Shown here in pieces: positions 32,290 through 43,676 of a stretch of DNA of 64,000 nt. Source of the stretch: Lunularia cruciata (lineage: Eukaryota; Streptophyta; Marchantiopsida; Lunulariales; Lunulariaceae); NCBI GenBank assembly GCA_948567375.1, contig OX419756.1, positions 53,546,552 through 53,610,551 on the forward strand. Reading direction: 5' to 3'. Position numbers and translations under genes: made by a program. Each line of letters begins with the position of its first letter. The stretch's first letter is position 1. The notes below the pieces were generated by a model. That model saw only the letters and a program-made list of their open reading frames with translations, was not told the origin of the DNA and searched no databases.

Positions 32290-33660
32290 GTACTTGCACT
32301 TGCTTTTGATACAACCATGTTACTTGGATTGAGCAATTGGAGTGGAGAGTAACTAGCATGGCTATAGCTTAGAGGAGATTGGATTCAAGTGCTGAGGCTT
32401 CCATCTCTTATGTTGGTGATAAAATATTCTTGACTTCATGTGTAGATCATCATAAGTAGATGCGTCTATCATAATCACTAGGAGTCCAATATGTGATTTT
32501 GAGCCTATAAGACTTGGACCCGTAGAGAAGAGAGGCTAGTAGACAAGTCCAAATTCTTTAGTTTTTCACACTTTTTGAGGCACTATAGACAACATCTATG
32601 ACTCTTAAATGTTTTAGTGTAGGTGTGGTATGTAGTAATAGAGTGCATGATAAACTAGATACAACCACCTACTTGTATAAACATTATATATAATAAAATT
32701 TTGGGGGTGACTTACTTGATCATGTGCTCCCCTTTGTTCTCAACCACCAATATTCATACACTAGGAGTTGATCCAACTCCAATGTTTCATTTACTATCAC
32801 ACTTTGTGAGAGTAGGGAGGTGTATGTTGGTTCCTACTTCTAAAGAAAGGTAGTTGATGGTAGAGCCAAATTGGGTGAGGAGCATGGTATTTTTTTGGCT
32901 ACTAATGGCAAGCAGCAATTGATAGAGTTGAGGAATTACCTATTAGACCTACATTTGAGCAAGCTAGATTTACATCTAAAGTTGTCCTATTTGATAACTT
33001 GAGTGATATTTCAGTTTAATGGGGCCCTTAGGGAAGGTCTATACACCACAAAGGATCTTTTTAGACTCTAGTGTATAACTCATTACGTTAGGAGAAGGTT
33101 GTAGTTCTTAGTCTTGATCTATCAAAGACCAATGTAGAAATGTGTCTATTTCAAATCCAAACATCTCTAAGAGGTGATTCCACCCAATTCATCACATATG
33201 GAGAGCTCATTGTCAACTTAACCTTTTTCATCCAATTGATAGTTCTATGATGAAAGCCCATACCATTGTAATAGTAGTAGAGTGATATCATATGTTAGTT
33301 GGTGGAGTAGTGTTGTATTCCATGAGTTTCAATATTGACTATTAGGAGCAAACAACTTCCTATATATGCAAGGTGGCAATCATGTGAAGGATGTGTATAT
33401 CACTTACTATTGTGCTTGAGTAGTGGTAGTCTTAGCTCATTATAGTCAAGGACCATGATATCAGTCTTTGTTTTCAATGATTTTTTTACTTGGCCTAGTG
33501 AGTTACCAAAAGAGAATGCCCATATGGAGGATATTGCAATACCAAAGGAGATCACTTTGATTTGTAATATGAGTGAAGTTGTTCCTATTGGATGTGGAAT
33601 TTGATTGGAGTGAAGAATATATGACCAATTTGCTAGTCTGTGACCTTGGGAGTGTAGTAC
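32290..33660 (+). pseudogene. Family C internal remnant, copy 1 (gag end/protease side)
   Basis: Plus-strand relic aligning with 35341-36780 (GATACAACCATGTTACTTGG, GCTGAGGCTTCCAT, TTGGCCTAGTGAGTTACC). It also contains the region equivalent to 6192-6515 of element C. No frame longer than ~90 codons survives. No domain is assigned beyond its equivalence to element C. Confidence 0.5.
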
Positions 33661-33669
33661 TCCCATTTT

Positions 33670-33885
33670 AGCTCTCATTATGCTCAACCAACAATTGGGC
33701 TAAGCCCATAATTAGAGTGCTACAATTTGTAAATTTGTAATAGAGAGAGAAGAATCTAATAAAATAATATTGTAGCCATGGATGTAGGTATTTTTCTTGG
33801 TCAAACAATGTAAAATCTCAATGTTTGATTTCTCTCAATCTTTTATAAATCTTATTCTTAGATAGTTAGATTTGTATTCTTAACA
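33670..33885 (+). mobile_element. Ty1/copia-type LTR fragment (tentative)
   Basis: GCCATGGATGTAGGTA followed by a CAAACAATGTAAAATCTC segment and an end in GTATTCTTAACA resembles the R-U5 part of plant copia LTRs (GGATGTAGGC..., AAATCT..., CTTAACA|ATT). No primer site or start can be defined, and no target duplication was found. Confidence 0.4.
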
Positions 33886-35340
33886 ATTCCATCCACCTTA
33901 GATGTTCCATTGTGTTCCAATGAGAAGTTGTAGCATGAGTCAATCCAATGTTGATTTATGAGATGGAAGGTTTTGTTAGACTTCTTGTGATTGGACCCCT
34001 TACATTCTCTACTTCTTGTATGTTCACTATGTTTGTGTGAGGCACCATAACTTTAGTGCATTGGTGCTCTTACATGCTCTTGGTAGTGAGGCTAAAGTGA
34101 TGATCAGTCAAGCTACTTGTGTTTCTCTTTGGTGAGGTTGGAAGTGATGACCTATAGATTGGGAGAGTGCATGTTGTGATGGCAAGCTATAGGTTGCACT
34201 TTCTCCTAGTGTAGTTGTTGTAGTTAGAGTTACATTAGTGAGTGGTGTTTAGTTGGTGTTGGCATTTGGTGGTTGTTCTTGGTAGAGTACTTGTGGTAAT
34301 TATGGTTATGGTTTGAGTAACATTGTCATGATGGAAGTCTTTGGGGATTCTAAAGGAGATAGCATTGTAGTACGTAGTACTACACCAAAAGTAGCACTTA
34401 GTATTAGCTTATATCTCAAGTCCCAATGAGGGAGGAGATTGACTTTGAGTTGGAGTTTGATACATGAGTTGATTTAGTTGAGAGTGCACTTGGTGTGTAT
34501 GCACTATTGTTGTGGGACATGGACCAGATTTATAGGCCTCCAAAAGCTCCAAGTGCTACTTTGATATAGTGAGTAATATTGAGTTGGATGACTTCATCCA
34601 TGAGTTGAGAAGCTTGCAGGAGTTCTAGTGGAAGGCTAGAGACAGCCTACATAAGGCATACACTCTCATGAGATGGCTGGTTAGTTTCACTCAGGTAGTT
34701 ACTAAGATCTAGGCAGTCCAATTTTGGTATGGCATCCTAGACAAGGAGTTGCGACATAGAGTACATGATGTTATGTTTTTATAGGCTACTTCACTTACTT
34801 TGGCAATGGTCTTTAGTTTGGCTCAGCGTAATGAGCTCAATATGGTGGAAAAGAGAGTGGTGACATCTAGATTTGGTAGGAAGACCTCATTTATAGATGT
34901 TACTTCTTCTAAAAAGTGCAGTAGAGTGTACCATAGATGTTACCATAGTGTAACAAAGTGTATCATGCCATGTTAGCTTTGAAGACAAAGTGGACAACCT
35001 AGATCATAAAAAGAAAGTAGAAAGCCTAGTATAGCTAGACCCTTACCTTCATTTTCAGGTTAGCAGCAACTAGTGAGTGGTGATGTTGCTTGTTGTACTT
35101 TTGGTAGACCTCATCACAAGGGAGAGTGCACTCAAAGAAGCGGATATGATACCTCTAGTGCATCACAACCAGCAAAGAGATAGTGTGAACATGACTACAA
35201 ATTTGGTCATAGTAGTGACTAATGCTTTGCCTTCACCTAGAGTTATGGAGTGGTAGAGCTACTATGGTAGGTGGTAGAGGAGCTCCAAGTTATTGAGGAC
35301 AAAGTGGTAGAGGATCCACACTTAGTAGAAGTGCAATACC
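33886..35340 (+). pseudogene. Family C leader and gag remnant (plus strand)
   Basis: 34040-34260 aligns with the inverted 15930-16150, and 34440-34620 with the inverted 15600-15780. 35090-35230 carries the two zinc-knuckle equivalents (CCTFGRPHHKGEC, and CEHDYKFGHSSD with its last Cys after a stop). The frame is heavily interrupted. 33886-34030 shows nothing recognisable. Confidence 0.55.
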
Positions 35341-36780
35341 TGCCCTTTCTATTGATACAACCATGGCTACTTGGATTGAGCAATTGGAGTAGAGATTGGC
35401 TAGCATGGCCATAGTTGAGAGGAGATCAGATTTGGATGCTGAGGCTTCCACATCTTATGTTGGTGATAGAGACATCTTGAACTTCATGTTTAGAACAACA
35501 TAGGTAGATGCATCTACTATAGTGACTAGGACTGCAGTACGTGCTTTAGAGCCTAGAGGAGCATTAGTAGAGTTGGATCCATAGAGAGGAGAGGCTGGTA
35601 GATAAGTCATACTCCCTCAATCTTTTACACTCTTTGAGGTACTACATACAACATCCATGGCTCCTAGAAATCCTAGTGTAGGTGTGGTAGGTGGTGATGG
35701 GGTGCATGATTGACTACCTACTAGTGAACCACTTGCTATTACATAGATTGAGTCTAGCCAATGTTGGAGTTGGCTTAGTTGATTATATGCTTCCCTTTAT
35801 TCTCAGCCAATGATATGTTTACATTGGGAGTTGACCTAGCTCCAATATTCTAGTTGGCTACCATACTTTGTGAGAGTAAGGATGATGTGGTTCTTGCTTC
35901 TAGAGTGGAGATGGTTGATAGTGGAGCTGATTTTGCTTGAGGACCATGAGATCTGATCAACAACCTATTGTTTATGGTAAATAACAATAGTTAGATTGGA
36001 GGTGTTACTAGCCAAAGTTGCCTTTGGGCAAGCACATTTCACACTTTGAGTTGTCTTATTGGATAACTAGAGGGGGATTTGTATTTGGTGGGACCTTCAA
36101 GGAAGGTTTATACACCATAGAGGGTCTTATTAGACTCTCTAGTGCACAACCTCTTATGTTGGGGAAGGATACAATTGTTAGTCTAATGTTATGGAAGACC
36201 AATGTGGAGAAGCCAGATCCAAACATCTCTAGGAGATGGTTCTACATGGTACATCACATGTGGAGAGCTTATTGTCCAGACTCAGCTTGGTCATCCTATT
36301 GATATCTCTATGGTGAGAGCTTGAGCCATTGTGAAAGTAGCAGAGTCAAATGATGTGCTAGTTGGTTGAGCAATATTATACCCCATAGGTTTCAACATTG
36401 ACTATTGGGAGGAGATAGCCTCATATAGATCAGGTTAGCAATTAAGTGAGGGATGAATCTGTTAGCTACTAGTATGTTTTAGTAGTGGTAGTCTTGGCTC
36501 ACTATTATCAAGGATCATGGCATTAGTTTCAGCTTTAAATGGTTCCATTACTTGGCCTGGTGACTTATTAGAGGGGAATGGCCATGTAGAGGATATTATA
36601 GTACTGGAGGAGATCACTTGGATTTGGAATAAGAGTGGGATTGTTCTATCCACGTTGGATATCTGTTGTGGAGTTTTGAGGATGTATTGTAGCAACATGC
36701 AGGTCAATTGGTGCAATAGGTGGAGTGGAGCCTTTGTACCACTAGGAAACTAGGGTGACAATGAGCCTCTAGAGTGTATC
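35341..36780 (+). pseudogene. Family C internal remnant, copy 2
   Basis: Second copy of the segment at 32290-33660, about 3.05 kb downstream. The longest open stretch, 36018-36302, encodes YWITRGGFVFGGTFKEGLYT and similar sequence without a domain I recognise. 36781-36977 follows without recognisable content. Confidence 0.5.
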
Positions 36781-36977
36781 ACATTATCACCTTTGGATAC
36801 CACACTCATTGCTTGGAAATATCATGTGGAAGGAGTATATCTATTGGAGTTGTTTGGTAGGATTAATACTTAAATAGCTACAATATTACAAGCAAGTACA
36901 AGTACAGAGACACTTGTATGTGGAGAGAGTTGAGACTACTAGGTGTATCTCTCTACATCATGTGGGCACACTTGGCC

Positions 36978-37663
36978 TATAATACCCATTTGTGCATGTA
37001 TGTGCTATTGGGATATTTAGTTTAGTATTACAAGTCTAGTATTATTTATATAGAGATAAAGGAAAGTTCTATATTAGTCATGATCAGCTAAATCTAGTCA
37101 TAGCTAAGATAAAGGGGAACTTACTTTAGAGGAAGTGGAAATGATGAGCACCACTATTTTGGATTCTAGTGTATTGACTTGGTATTATTCCTAGATGTTT
37201 GGCTTTGAGGAAAGAATTGAGAACTCTTGGACCCACAAGCTTTTTTGTTTTGAATTCTTCCATAGTCCAAGGATAGTCCATGTGAAGCAATCCTTGATTT
37301 AGTGCTTGGGTCATTATAAGACCACATGCTTAGGATAATATTCTCATGAATATGGATATTCCCTTAAACTTTTTGACTTTATTTGACTTTTAGCCTAGTA
37401 ACTTGAGTTACTTCAATAATTAGTAACTTTGGTGCATAACTATTTCACAAGTATATAAACTAGGAGTGAGACAGTACTCATCATTGTTTCATTTGCAATT
37501 ATCACTCTCTCATTGAGTTCTCTAGTGAGCAATGGTTTGAGTCTTGGAGTGTTAACCTTGGAAGAGTATGATGGAGTTGGGGTTCCTTGCCTTCTTAGTC
37601 CATGGTGTGCTACCATAATAACCATCAAAGATTCATCTTGAGCAAGAGAGAGGATGGCTCACA
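36978..37663 (+). mobile_element. A2 5' LTR
   Basis: 686 bp aligned with the A1 LTR, from TATAATACCC (the terminal TG has mutated to TA) to GGCTCACA. The TATA region at ~37452 (AGTATATAAACTAGG) is kept. A primer site matching A1, but further decayed (TTGTTCCATTGTTGAGA), follows at about 37668. Confidence 0.85.
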
Positions 37664-39192
37664 TTTTTTGTTCCATTGTTGAGATCTCTCTAGAAGGTAA
37701 GGTAATGTTCTGCATACAATTTTATATTAGATTGAAGGAGTTTATGAAAGCTCACTTGGAAAGAACATTAAAGGAGGAGAGAGCTAAACTTATGTTAAAG
37801 AACTGGGACCTATTTGTATACTCTTTAGTTCATTATGATGTTTTTGAGGTGATTTGTACATATTATACACATGAGAGGATTTGGAGAGATTGTGTGAGAT
37901 GGATTGTAGTTTTTGGGAATTATAACGGTTTTGGGCAAAACCTCAAGTTCAAGATCTCAACTTGAAATTTTCAAAGAGGATAGCTTGAGTTATATGTTAG
38001 GTGCACATTGAGCTAGATATTTTATAAGATGATAGGGTAAGCTGTTTCTGCAAACTTTATGCTCTCTTGAATATTGTACAAAGTTTTCAATTTCTTCAGT
38101 TTTCATTAGATTGTTCAAAAAATTTCTAAGAAAATTAAGTGGATATGATTCTACCTTTTGGCATAGGAATTAGAGATAAAAAAAATTTGTGTAGGAAGTT
38201 ATGAGTTTTTAAAGTGAGAGGTTGGTTTCCAGACCAAATCTGAAATATGTGTTTAACAGAAAAGTTCCTAGGCCAAATGGCTTGATGAAAATATCTAATA
38301 TTCTACATGGGAAGATGCCTTGGGATCTTGATCAAGTGTGTAGAATTTTAAAGGACTATGACATACCAGTTGGGAGAATCTAGTGACGTGAGGAAGGGTC
38401 AATTCTAGAGAGTTGAGATCCCATGCATGAGGAGTGTGAGAGCAACCAAAAGTATGTTTAAGTGTTTAGATTCATCTTGAAAACATGGAGGGTCACCAAG
38501 AGTGGAAATTAAGACTATGCAAGGTTCCTCAAGTGTTTGAGGTGATTGTAGGAGTGGGCTTGAGGAAAAGAGAGTTTAGAATAGAATTTGAAGAATGTTG
38601 AGAGGATCAAAAAACATACACTACTTGGAGGAAAGAATGATTCCAAGTACTTTTTATGTAGAGAAAAAGAGTATATGGAAAACTCATGTCTGTTGAATTT
38701 TGAGAACAAGAGATTGACGGAAGGGAGAGGCTTCCTTGAATTGGGATTGCATGTTGGACCTTCTTCACCAAGATTGGGAGGGAAGAGATTTAAGTCCAAG
38801 GAGTTGTGTGAGGTTTATGGAGTGGAAGGACTTCCAAAAAGACATCAATGTAGTGGAGTAACAACACTTTTGAAGACTGAAATGAAAGATCTTGGAGAGA
38901 ATCTTAATACAATTATAGAGAAACTACCACCATCATCAGCTAGTTCTCAAAATTAGTGATGGAAATAATCTTTCAGCTTATGGATAAACTATCCATGACG
39001 GTTTGATTAATATGCACTCTAGGATTTGATGTTACTATAGAAATTTTAGAACAACATGAACCTCTTGTGTTTCCTAAGGTGGATTACTCAAATGGTGATA
39101 GCCATGCATATACTCTATTAATTTTAGAGTGAGAGAAAAGAAAAGAAAAGAAAAAAGATTAAGAGAAAAGAGAAAGATAGTGAGGAGTTAAG
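37664..39192 (+). pseudogene. A2 leader and ORF0 remnant
   Basis: The ORF0 start region MFCIQFYIRLKEFMKAHLER is open to ~37965. The zinc-knuckle part is at 38588-38956 (123 codons), with knuckle YFLCREKEYMENSC, in which the first Cys and the His have become Tyr, and CEVYGVEGLPKRHQC, in which the second Cys is also lost. The C-terminal ending KLPPSSASSQN matches A1. The purine leader is at 39127-39190. Confidence 0.65.
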
Positions 39193-39885
39193 ATAGGGAA
39201 ACCTCCGGTTTTCTTTGGCAAGGATGGAGAAGATGCAAAGGCCTATGTGAGAGACTTCAAGAGAGGCTGTATAGGAAAAAATGAGAAGAGGAAGAATGAG
39301 TTGGCATTATTATTACTAGATTTCTTTGAGGATGCAAAACTTACATGGTATGAGTCAAAATACCAAAAGAGAGAGAGGAGAGATAGGCAAGAAGAGTCTT
39401 GGAAGAGTTTGAATTTAGTAATCATTGAGAACTTTCTTCTAGATGAGAGTGATGAGAGATTGGTGAATGAGGTTACCTTCCTTAAATAAGGAGATGGAGA
39501 GAAAGTGAGAGTTTATATCAAAAGAGTGGAGAAGTTAGAGTCCAAATTTTGCATAGTGTTGAGGAAAGGTGTAGATGATGTAGAGATACTATGATTGGCA
39601 TAGGAGCTATGCTCACCAAAAATTTGTGAGAGGTTTGAGACCAAAAATTAGAAGCAAGGTGAGATATGAGAAACCTTCTTCCAAGGTTGAAGCTATCAAG
39701 ATTGCAATACTTATGGAGGAGATTTTGGAAGGAGATGATAGTGATTTGGTGTTGAAGTGGGTTGTGCATCCTCTTCAAGGTCACAAGAATGGTGGAACTT
39801 TTGAGACTTTGGTGGCTAGAGTTGTGCCACAAGTAGTAGTTGCTCTTATTCTTGCAACCTCTCCCAAAAGATCCACTTCAAACCA
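39193..39885 (+). pseudogene. A2 gag, N-terminal part
   Basis: Aligns with A1 Gag residues ~1-235. The start codon is ATA. Readable segments are DFKRGCIGKNEKRKNELALL, LKQGDGEKV (after a stop) and RGLRPKIRSKVRYEKPSS (39626 onward). A stop at 39485-39490 and a frameshift near 39590 disrupt it. It resumes at 43677 after the B insertion. Confidence 0.85.
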
Positions 39886-40682
39886 TGTGACAACCCGGAA
39901 AATATCACTTTTGCGGTAATCGGGTATGTAAAGTTTGTTCATGCAGAGATACAATTCAGAAATTTCCAAATACAAAGTCAAACAGTAATAATCTAGTTCT
40001 TCTTGAGTTCTTCTTTAATCTCTCAGGTAGAAACCACACCCATAAGAGAGTAACAAGCACTGATTCTCAGTCTTGTCACAAATTATCACTCCATAATCAC
40101 AACTCCATCAAATCTTTCCAAACAATCTTGATTGTGATGATTCAAGCTCTCCCAAAAATGGCACTTCACTAAAAAATAACTTTGCCTCAAAATTGTGTTC
40201 CACCCCTCCACTGAAGGCACAACTTCCTCGATCAAAATTGTTTTGCATCAACTTCACACTGCATTCACAAATGCATAATACTACCAACACTACAATTCCT
40301 CTCAGATCTATCAAGGCATTGCTCCGATTGCACTTCACTTAGGATCAAACACATAGAATGAAGTTCAAGGCTGTGGAATCCAACATCCAACAAGCACACT
40401 GACTTGCACGTCAAATTTCTCCACACACTCACAAACACAATTGCAAAGCTAATACTCGGAATCAAGCTCAAGCGACAAGCACTACTTCACAGCACTTTGC
40501 TTTATCTATTCTTAGAAATTATGAGCACTAAACAACATAAGACTACGAATGCCACTCTTAAGTAGTGAAACAATCGACAATTATCTTTCTAATGTATGTC
40601 TTCCTTATTACTCTACAAACTTGCAGATCCGAAATGACAATGCACCTCTTCATATCTGCCTATTCAAATCTCAAATCGGTTA

Positions 40683-43259
40683 TTAATCCGATCTGATGTC
40701 TTCTTCTTCATTGGCTTTTAAACCCGAACCCAAAGTAACTTTACTTCCTAATATTCTATCCTTGGGTTTCATAACTACTTCATCTTCTACCAAATCTAAA
40801 AGTTCTCTTTCCTGATCTGACATTTCACTAGTGGGTAATCTATCTAACTCCTTATCTCCCGACCCACTCTTCTCTAATGTCTCCAATGGTTACTCCAAAG
40901 ACATCTTCACTCCTACTTCATCTACTTCGGGTTTTGCTCTAACATCTTTTTGAAGTTTATCTATCTCCAACTTTACCAAGTCTAATCTGATTATGATATT
41001 GTCTTCTACTTCCAATATCTTCCTATCTACACGAGTTCTAAGACTAATCAACAATGTGCTCAAATCTGTATCCTTTGCATGTCTCTTCCTCGTCTTTTGC
41101 ACCAACAACTTCAACTTGTACAGCCTCGTCTCCTTGATACACACACTGACCTCTGTACTCAGCATCGCATTCATTCTGATTATGATCTCTTTCAAGGGCT
41201 CCAGTCTCATCTTCCTCTCGCGCTCCTGATCTGCAAGCCAATCCCCCTGGTACATTGCCAATTCTGCTTCAAAATCGGCTTTTATAGTTTCCTTCTCCTT
41301 CTCCTTCTCCTTCTGTACAACCTTCTCTTCCTGATTACGAAGTAACTCTCGCAATCTCTCTTCTTCCCTATATCTCACTGTCAACTCTTGTTGCCACAAT
41401 TGCTTCTTCTCTTCTACACTCTCCATTACCCTATCAAGCTCTTGTTCCTTCTTTGATACTCTTGCCATAGCATGGATAATTTATAGTCTTGAATCAGCAA
41501 ATTGCTGCTTCAAGATTTCATACTCAACTACTTGTCTTTCCCCTGCTATGTCACTCTGCTTCACAAGTTCTCCTTGATACCTCGCTTCTCTCTTCAAGTT
41601 TTCTACCACTTGACTCTGCACTATTGCATCTACTTGCAGTACTTCCCTTTCCTCCTTACCTCGGATTATACTCTTCTTCAACTCCAAGTTCTCTTCTTCT
41701 AGTCATGCTAATACCTGCAATACAGTCTCCACCTCCGGACACTTCGACTGCATCTCTCTCTTCTTGTGTTCCAATGTCACCAACAGAGGACACACAACTT
41801 CTCGCAGGTACTCCACTCCATCACTTGTGACTACTTCAACTTGCGGAGTGATCTCCTTCTTTACCTCTTCTTCTCTTGATACTCACCTTCTTCTCTATAG
41901 TTGTTGTATCGGAATGGATGCTTCACTCCCCAAACTGGCACTCTCCTCTTCCCTTGCCTTGCTTGGACCCGCTTCACACTTTGCCTTGCACTGGACCAAA
42001 CTCCTCTCTGAATGGTAATCTTCTTCTCCTCCTGCTCGGGCCCTTCATCTTCCAACTTTTTGTTACTCTCTTCCTTGAGCTCTATCCGGATTTCTTCTTG
42101 TGCTGTGGGCACCGGTGTCATCTCCCCGCCTTCATTGCTGTCACTACTTGTATCCCCACTCTATAGTGTAAGCTCAAGTTCTTCCTCGTGTTCTGAGTCT
42201 TTGGACTTGCACTTGGCTTTGCCCTCAGAGTCTTCTTCCAATGACACGATCACCACCATACCTTTCCTCGGGTTTACCCTTCTGGTCTTCCAAGATCTTG
42301 TTTTCTCTACATCTTTGCCTTCTCCTTGTCGACTCTGCTTCTTTGACTTTGAAGTACTTGCTTCCACTTGCGCATCTTCCCCGTTTGCGCATAGCACTCA
42401 TCACTACTTTGGATCTAAAGAATGTACTATTGCTCCTCTACGTCGACCTCCTTTCTTAAGTCAAGATGAAAATGCGACACCATTCTGTTGCTCTCTGCCG
42501 CATTGAGCAGATTCAACCCAAGGTAGAAATGAGCTGCAAACGGCACAATGTAATATGGAGGCGACTTAACCCGCAAATTCCACACCATCTACCTTGTTCG
42601 CTCATGGAAACACCTTGCCTAGTTGATTGGCTCTCCTACAAACATCTTATGGAAGAACACCGCTTGGTGTTTCATCACATAAGTCGTTCTCTTTGGCTTT
42701 AGGATTGCCATGAGAGCACTCACGATCCCTCTCTTGACCAGATCCTTGTAACTCTCTACTTTGTACTCATTCTTTGTCTGCTTTGAAGAGAATGCATCCC
42801 TCACTTCTTGGGTTTCTTTGGCTACTCTCCCTTCCCCAAGAACGTGGCACCCTGCTCCGCGTCTGCCTCTCTTCCAAGTACTAATCTCCAATCCGATTCC
42901 GTCCAGCGAGCCGGATTTCCTCTCTTCCCCTCTTCCTTGGGGCCATCAAGAAATTTACTCTTGATTATCTTGGTCATGAATCCTGGAAAACTAACATTCC
43001 AGTTCCACGCCAAGAATGTGATCCAAAGTTGGCTCAAGACTTTGATCCTTACGATCACATCTAACCTCCGAATCACATGATTTCTCACTGCGAATTTGGA
43101 GTTCTTCTTTCCTCCTCCCATCTTTCTTTCTTCCTCATTGTCTCTTAGGTTAGCTCTCTCGAATTCTCCTCTACACACCAGCGCATCTTTAACTCTACTT
43201 CCCTTCCCACAATCTCCTGCAGGACGACTCCTCAACGGCAAAGGAAAATTGCTCAACAT
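40683..43259 (-). pseudogene. Family B LTR-encoded ORF (solo LTR copy)
   Basis: It starts at ATG 43257-43259 (MLSNFPLPLRSRPAG) and is open for ~146 codons to 42822, including MGGGKKNSKFAVRNH, FLAWNWNVSFPGFM and CARWTESDWRLVLG-like sequence (ARWTESDWRLVLG). After a frameshift follow ETQEVRDAFSSKQTKN, YVMKHQAVFFHKMFVGEPIN, PPYYIVPFAAHFYL, acidic stretches (~41990-42400), and a long coiled coil (40890-41690, for example ELDRVMESVEEKKQLWQQEL). The stop is at 40683, 797 bp from the LTR end. About five disruptions make it inactive. Confidence 0.75.
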
Positions 43260-43278
43260 TGCTTTGTCGTTAGCCCAA

Positions 43279-43289
43279 TTTTTATAGAG
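43279..43289 (-). promoter_or_regulatory. TATA box of the B solo LTR
   Basis: The minus strand reads CTCTATAAAAATTGGG, about 25 nt before the ORF start at 43259. The site is conserved in the other B LTRs. Confidence 0.65.
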
Positions 43290-43676
43290 TCACGCCTTCT
43301 TTGTCTCTCTTCAATTTGAGTTTCTACCAAGAAATCACACCTCTTGCATGCTCCTGTCACAGTCAAGTGTACTTCACGTGTATGACCACTGGTTTTTGAA
43401 TGGTCTCTTCTTGAATTTCTCACCCCAAAGAAAAGTTGTTACATTGTCTTTGCCTTGGGTTGAGCACCCCCGATACGAAGACTTCTTACTTTGGGTTGTA
43501 TGCTGATAGGGCAAGTCCAAGTCCTTTGCCATATGACCCGAAGCCACGTTACCTTGGGTTTCATCCCAAAGACTCTTTTCTTTGCCTTCTTTGGCCATAC
43601 AGGCGTAATCCGACTTCTCTATACACTTCTTCTTCTCCATTTTGAAAATAAAATAAAATGTGGGTACCACAAACCA

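Larger units (their letters stand above)
39886..43671 (-). mobile_element. Family B solo LTR with perfect AACCA target duplication
   Basis: A 3,786-bp unit with ends TGTGACAACCC (39886) and GGTACCACA (43671), flanked by AACCA at 39881-39885 and again at 43672-43676. The interrupted A gag reads straight on across it. It therefore defines the exact ends of the family B LTR. It contains only the LTR-encoded ORF and no gag-pol. Confidence 0.93.

Noticed and set aside
33676-33890. Complete copia solo LTR at this place
   Set aside because: The right edge looks like an LTR end, but the flank ATTCC has no partner before any plausible TG start, so only a fragment is claimed.
41489-42506. Ser/Leu-rich plus-strand ORFs over the B LTR (also 50120-51719 and 54333-55733)
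   Set aside because: They are shadows of the minus-strand LTR-ORF; its acidic and coiled-coil codons give Ser/Leu/Phe-rich frames on the other strand.
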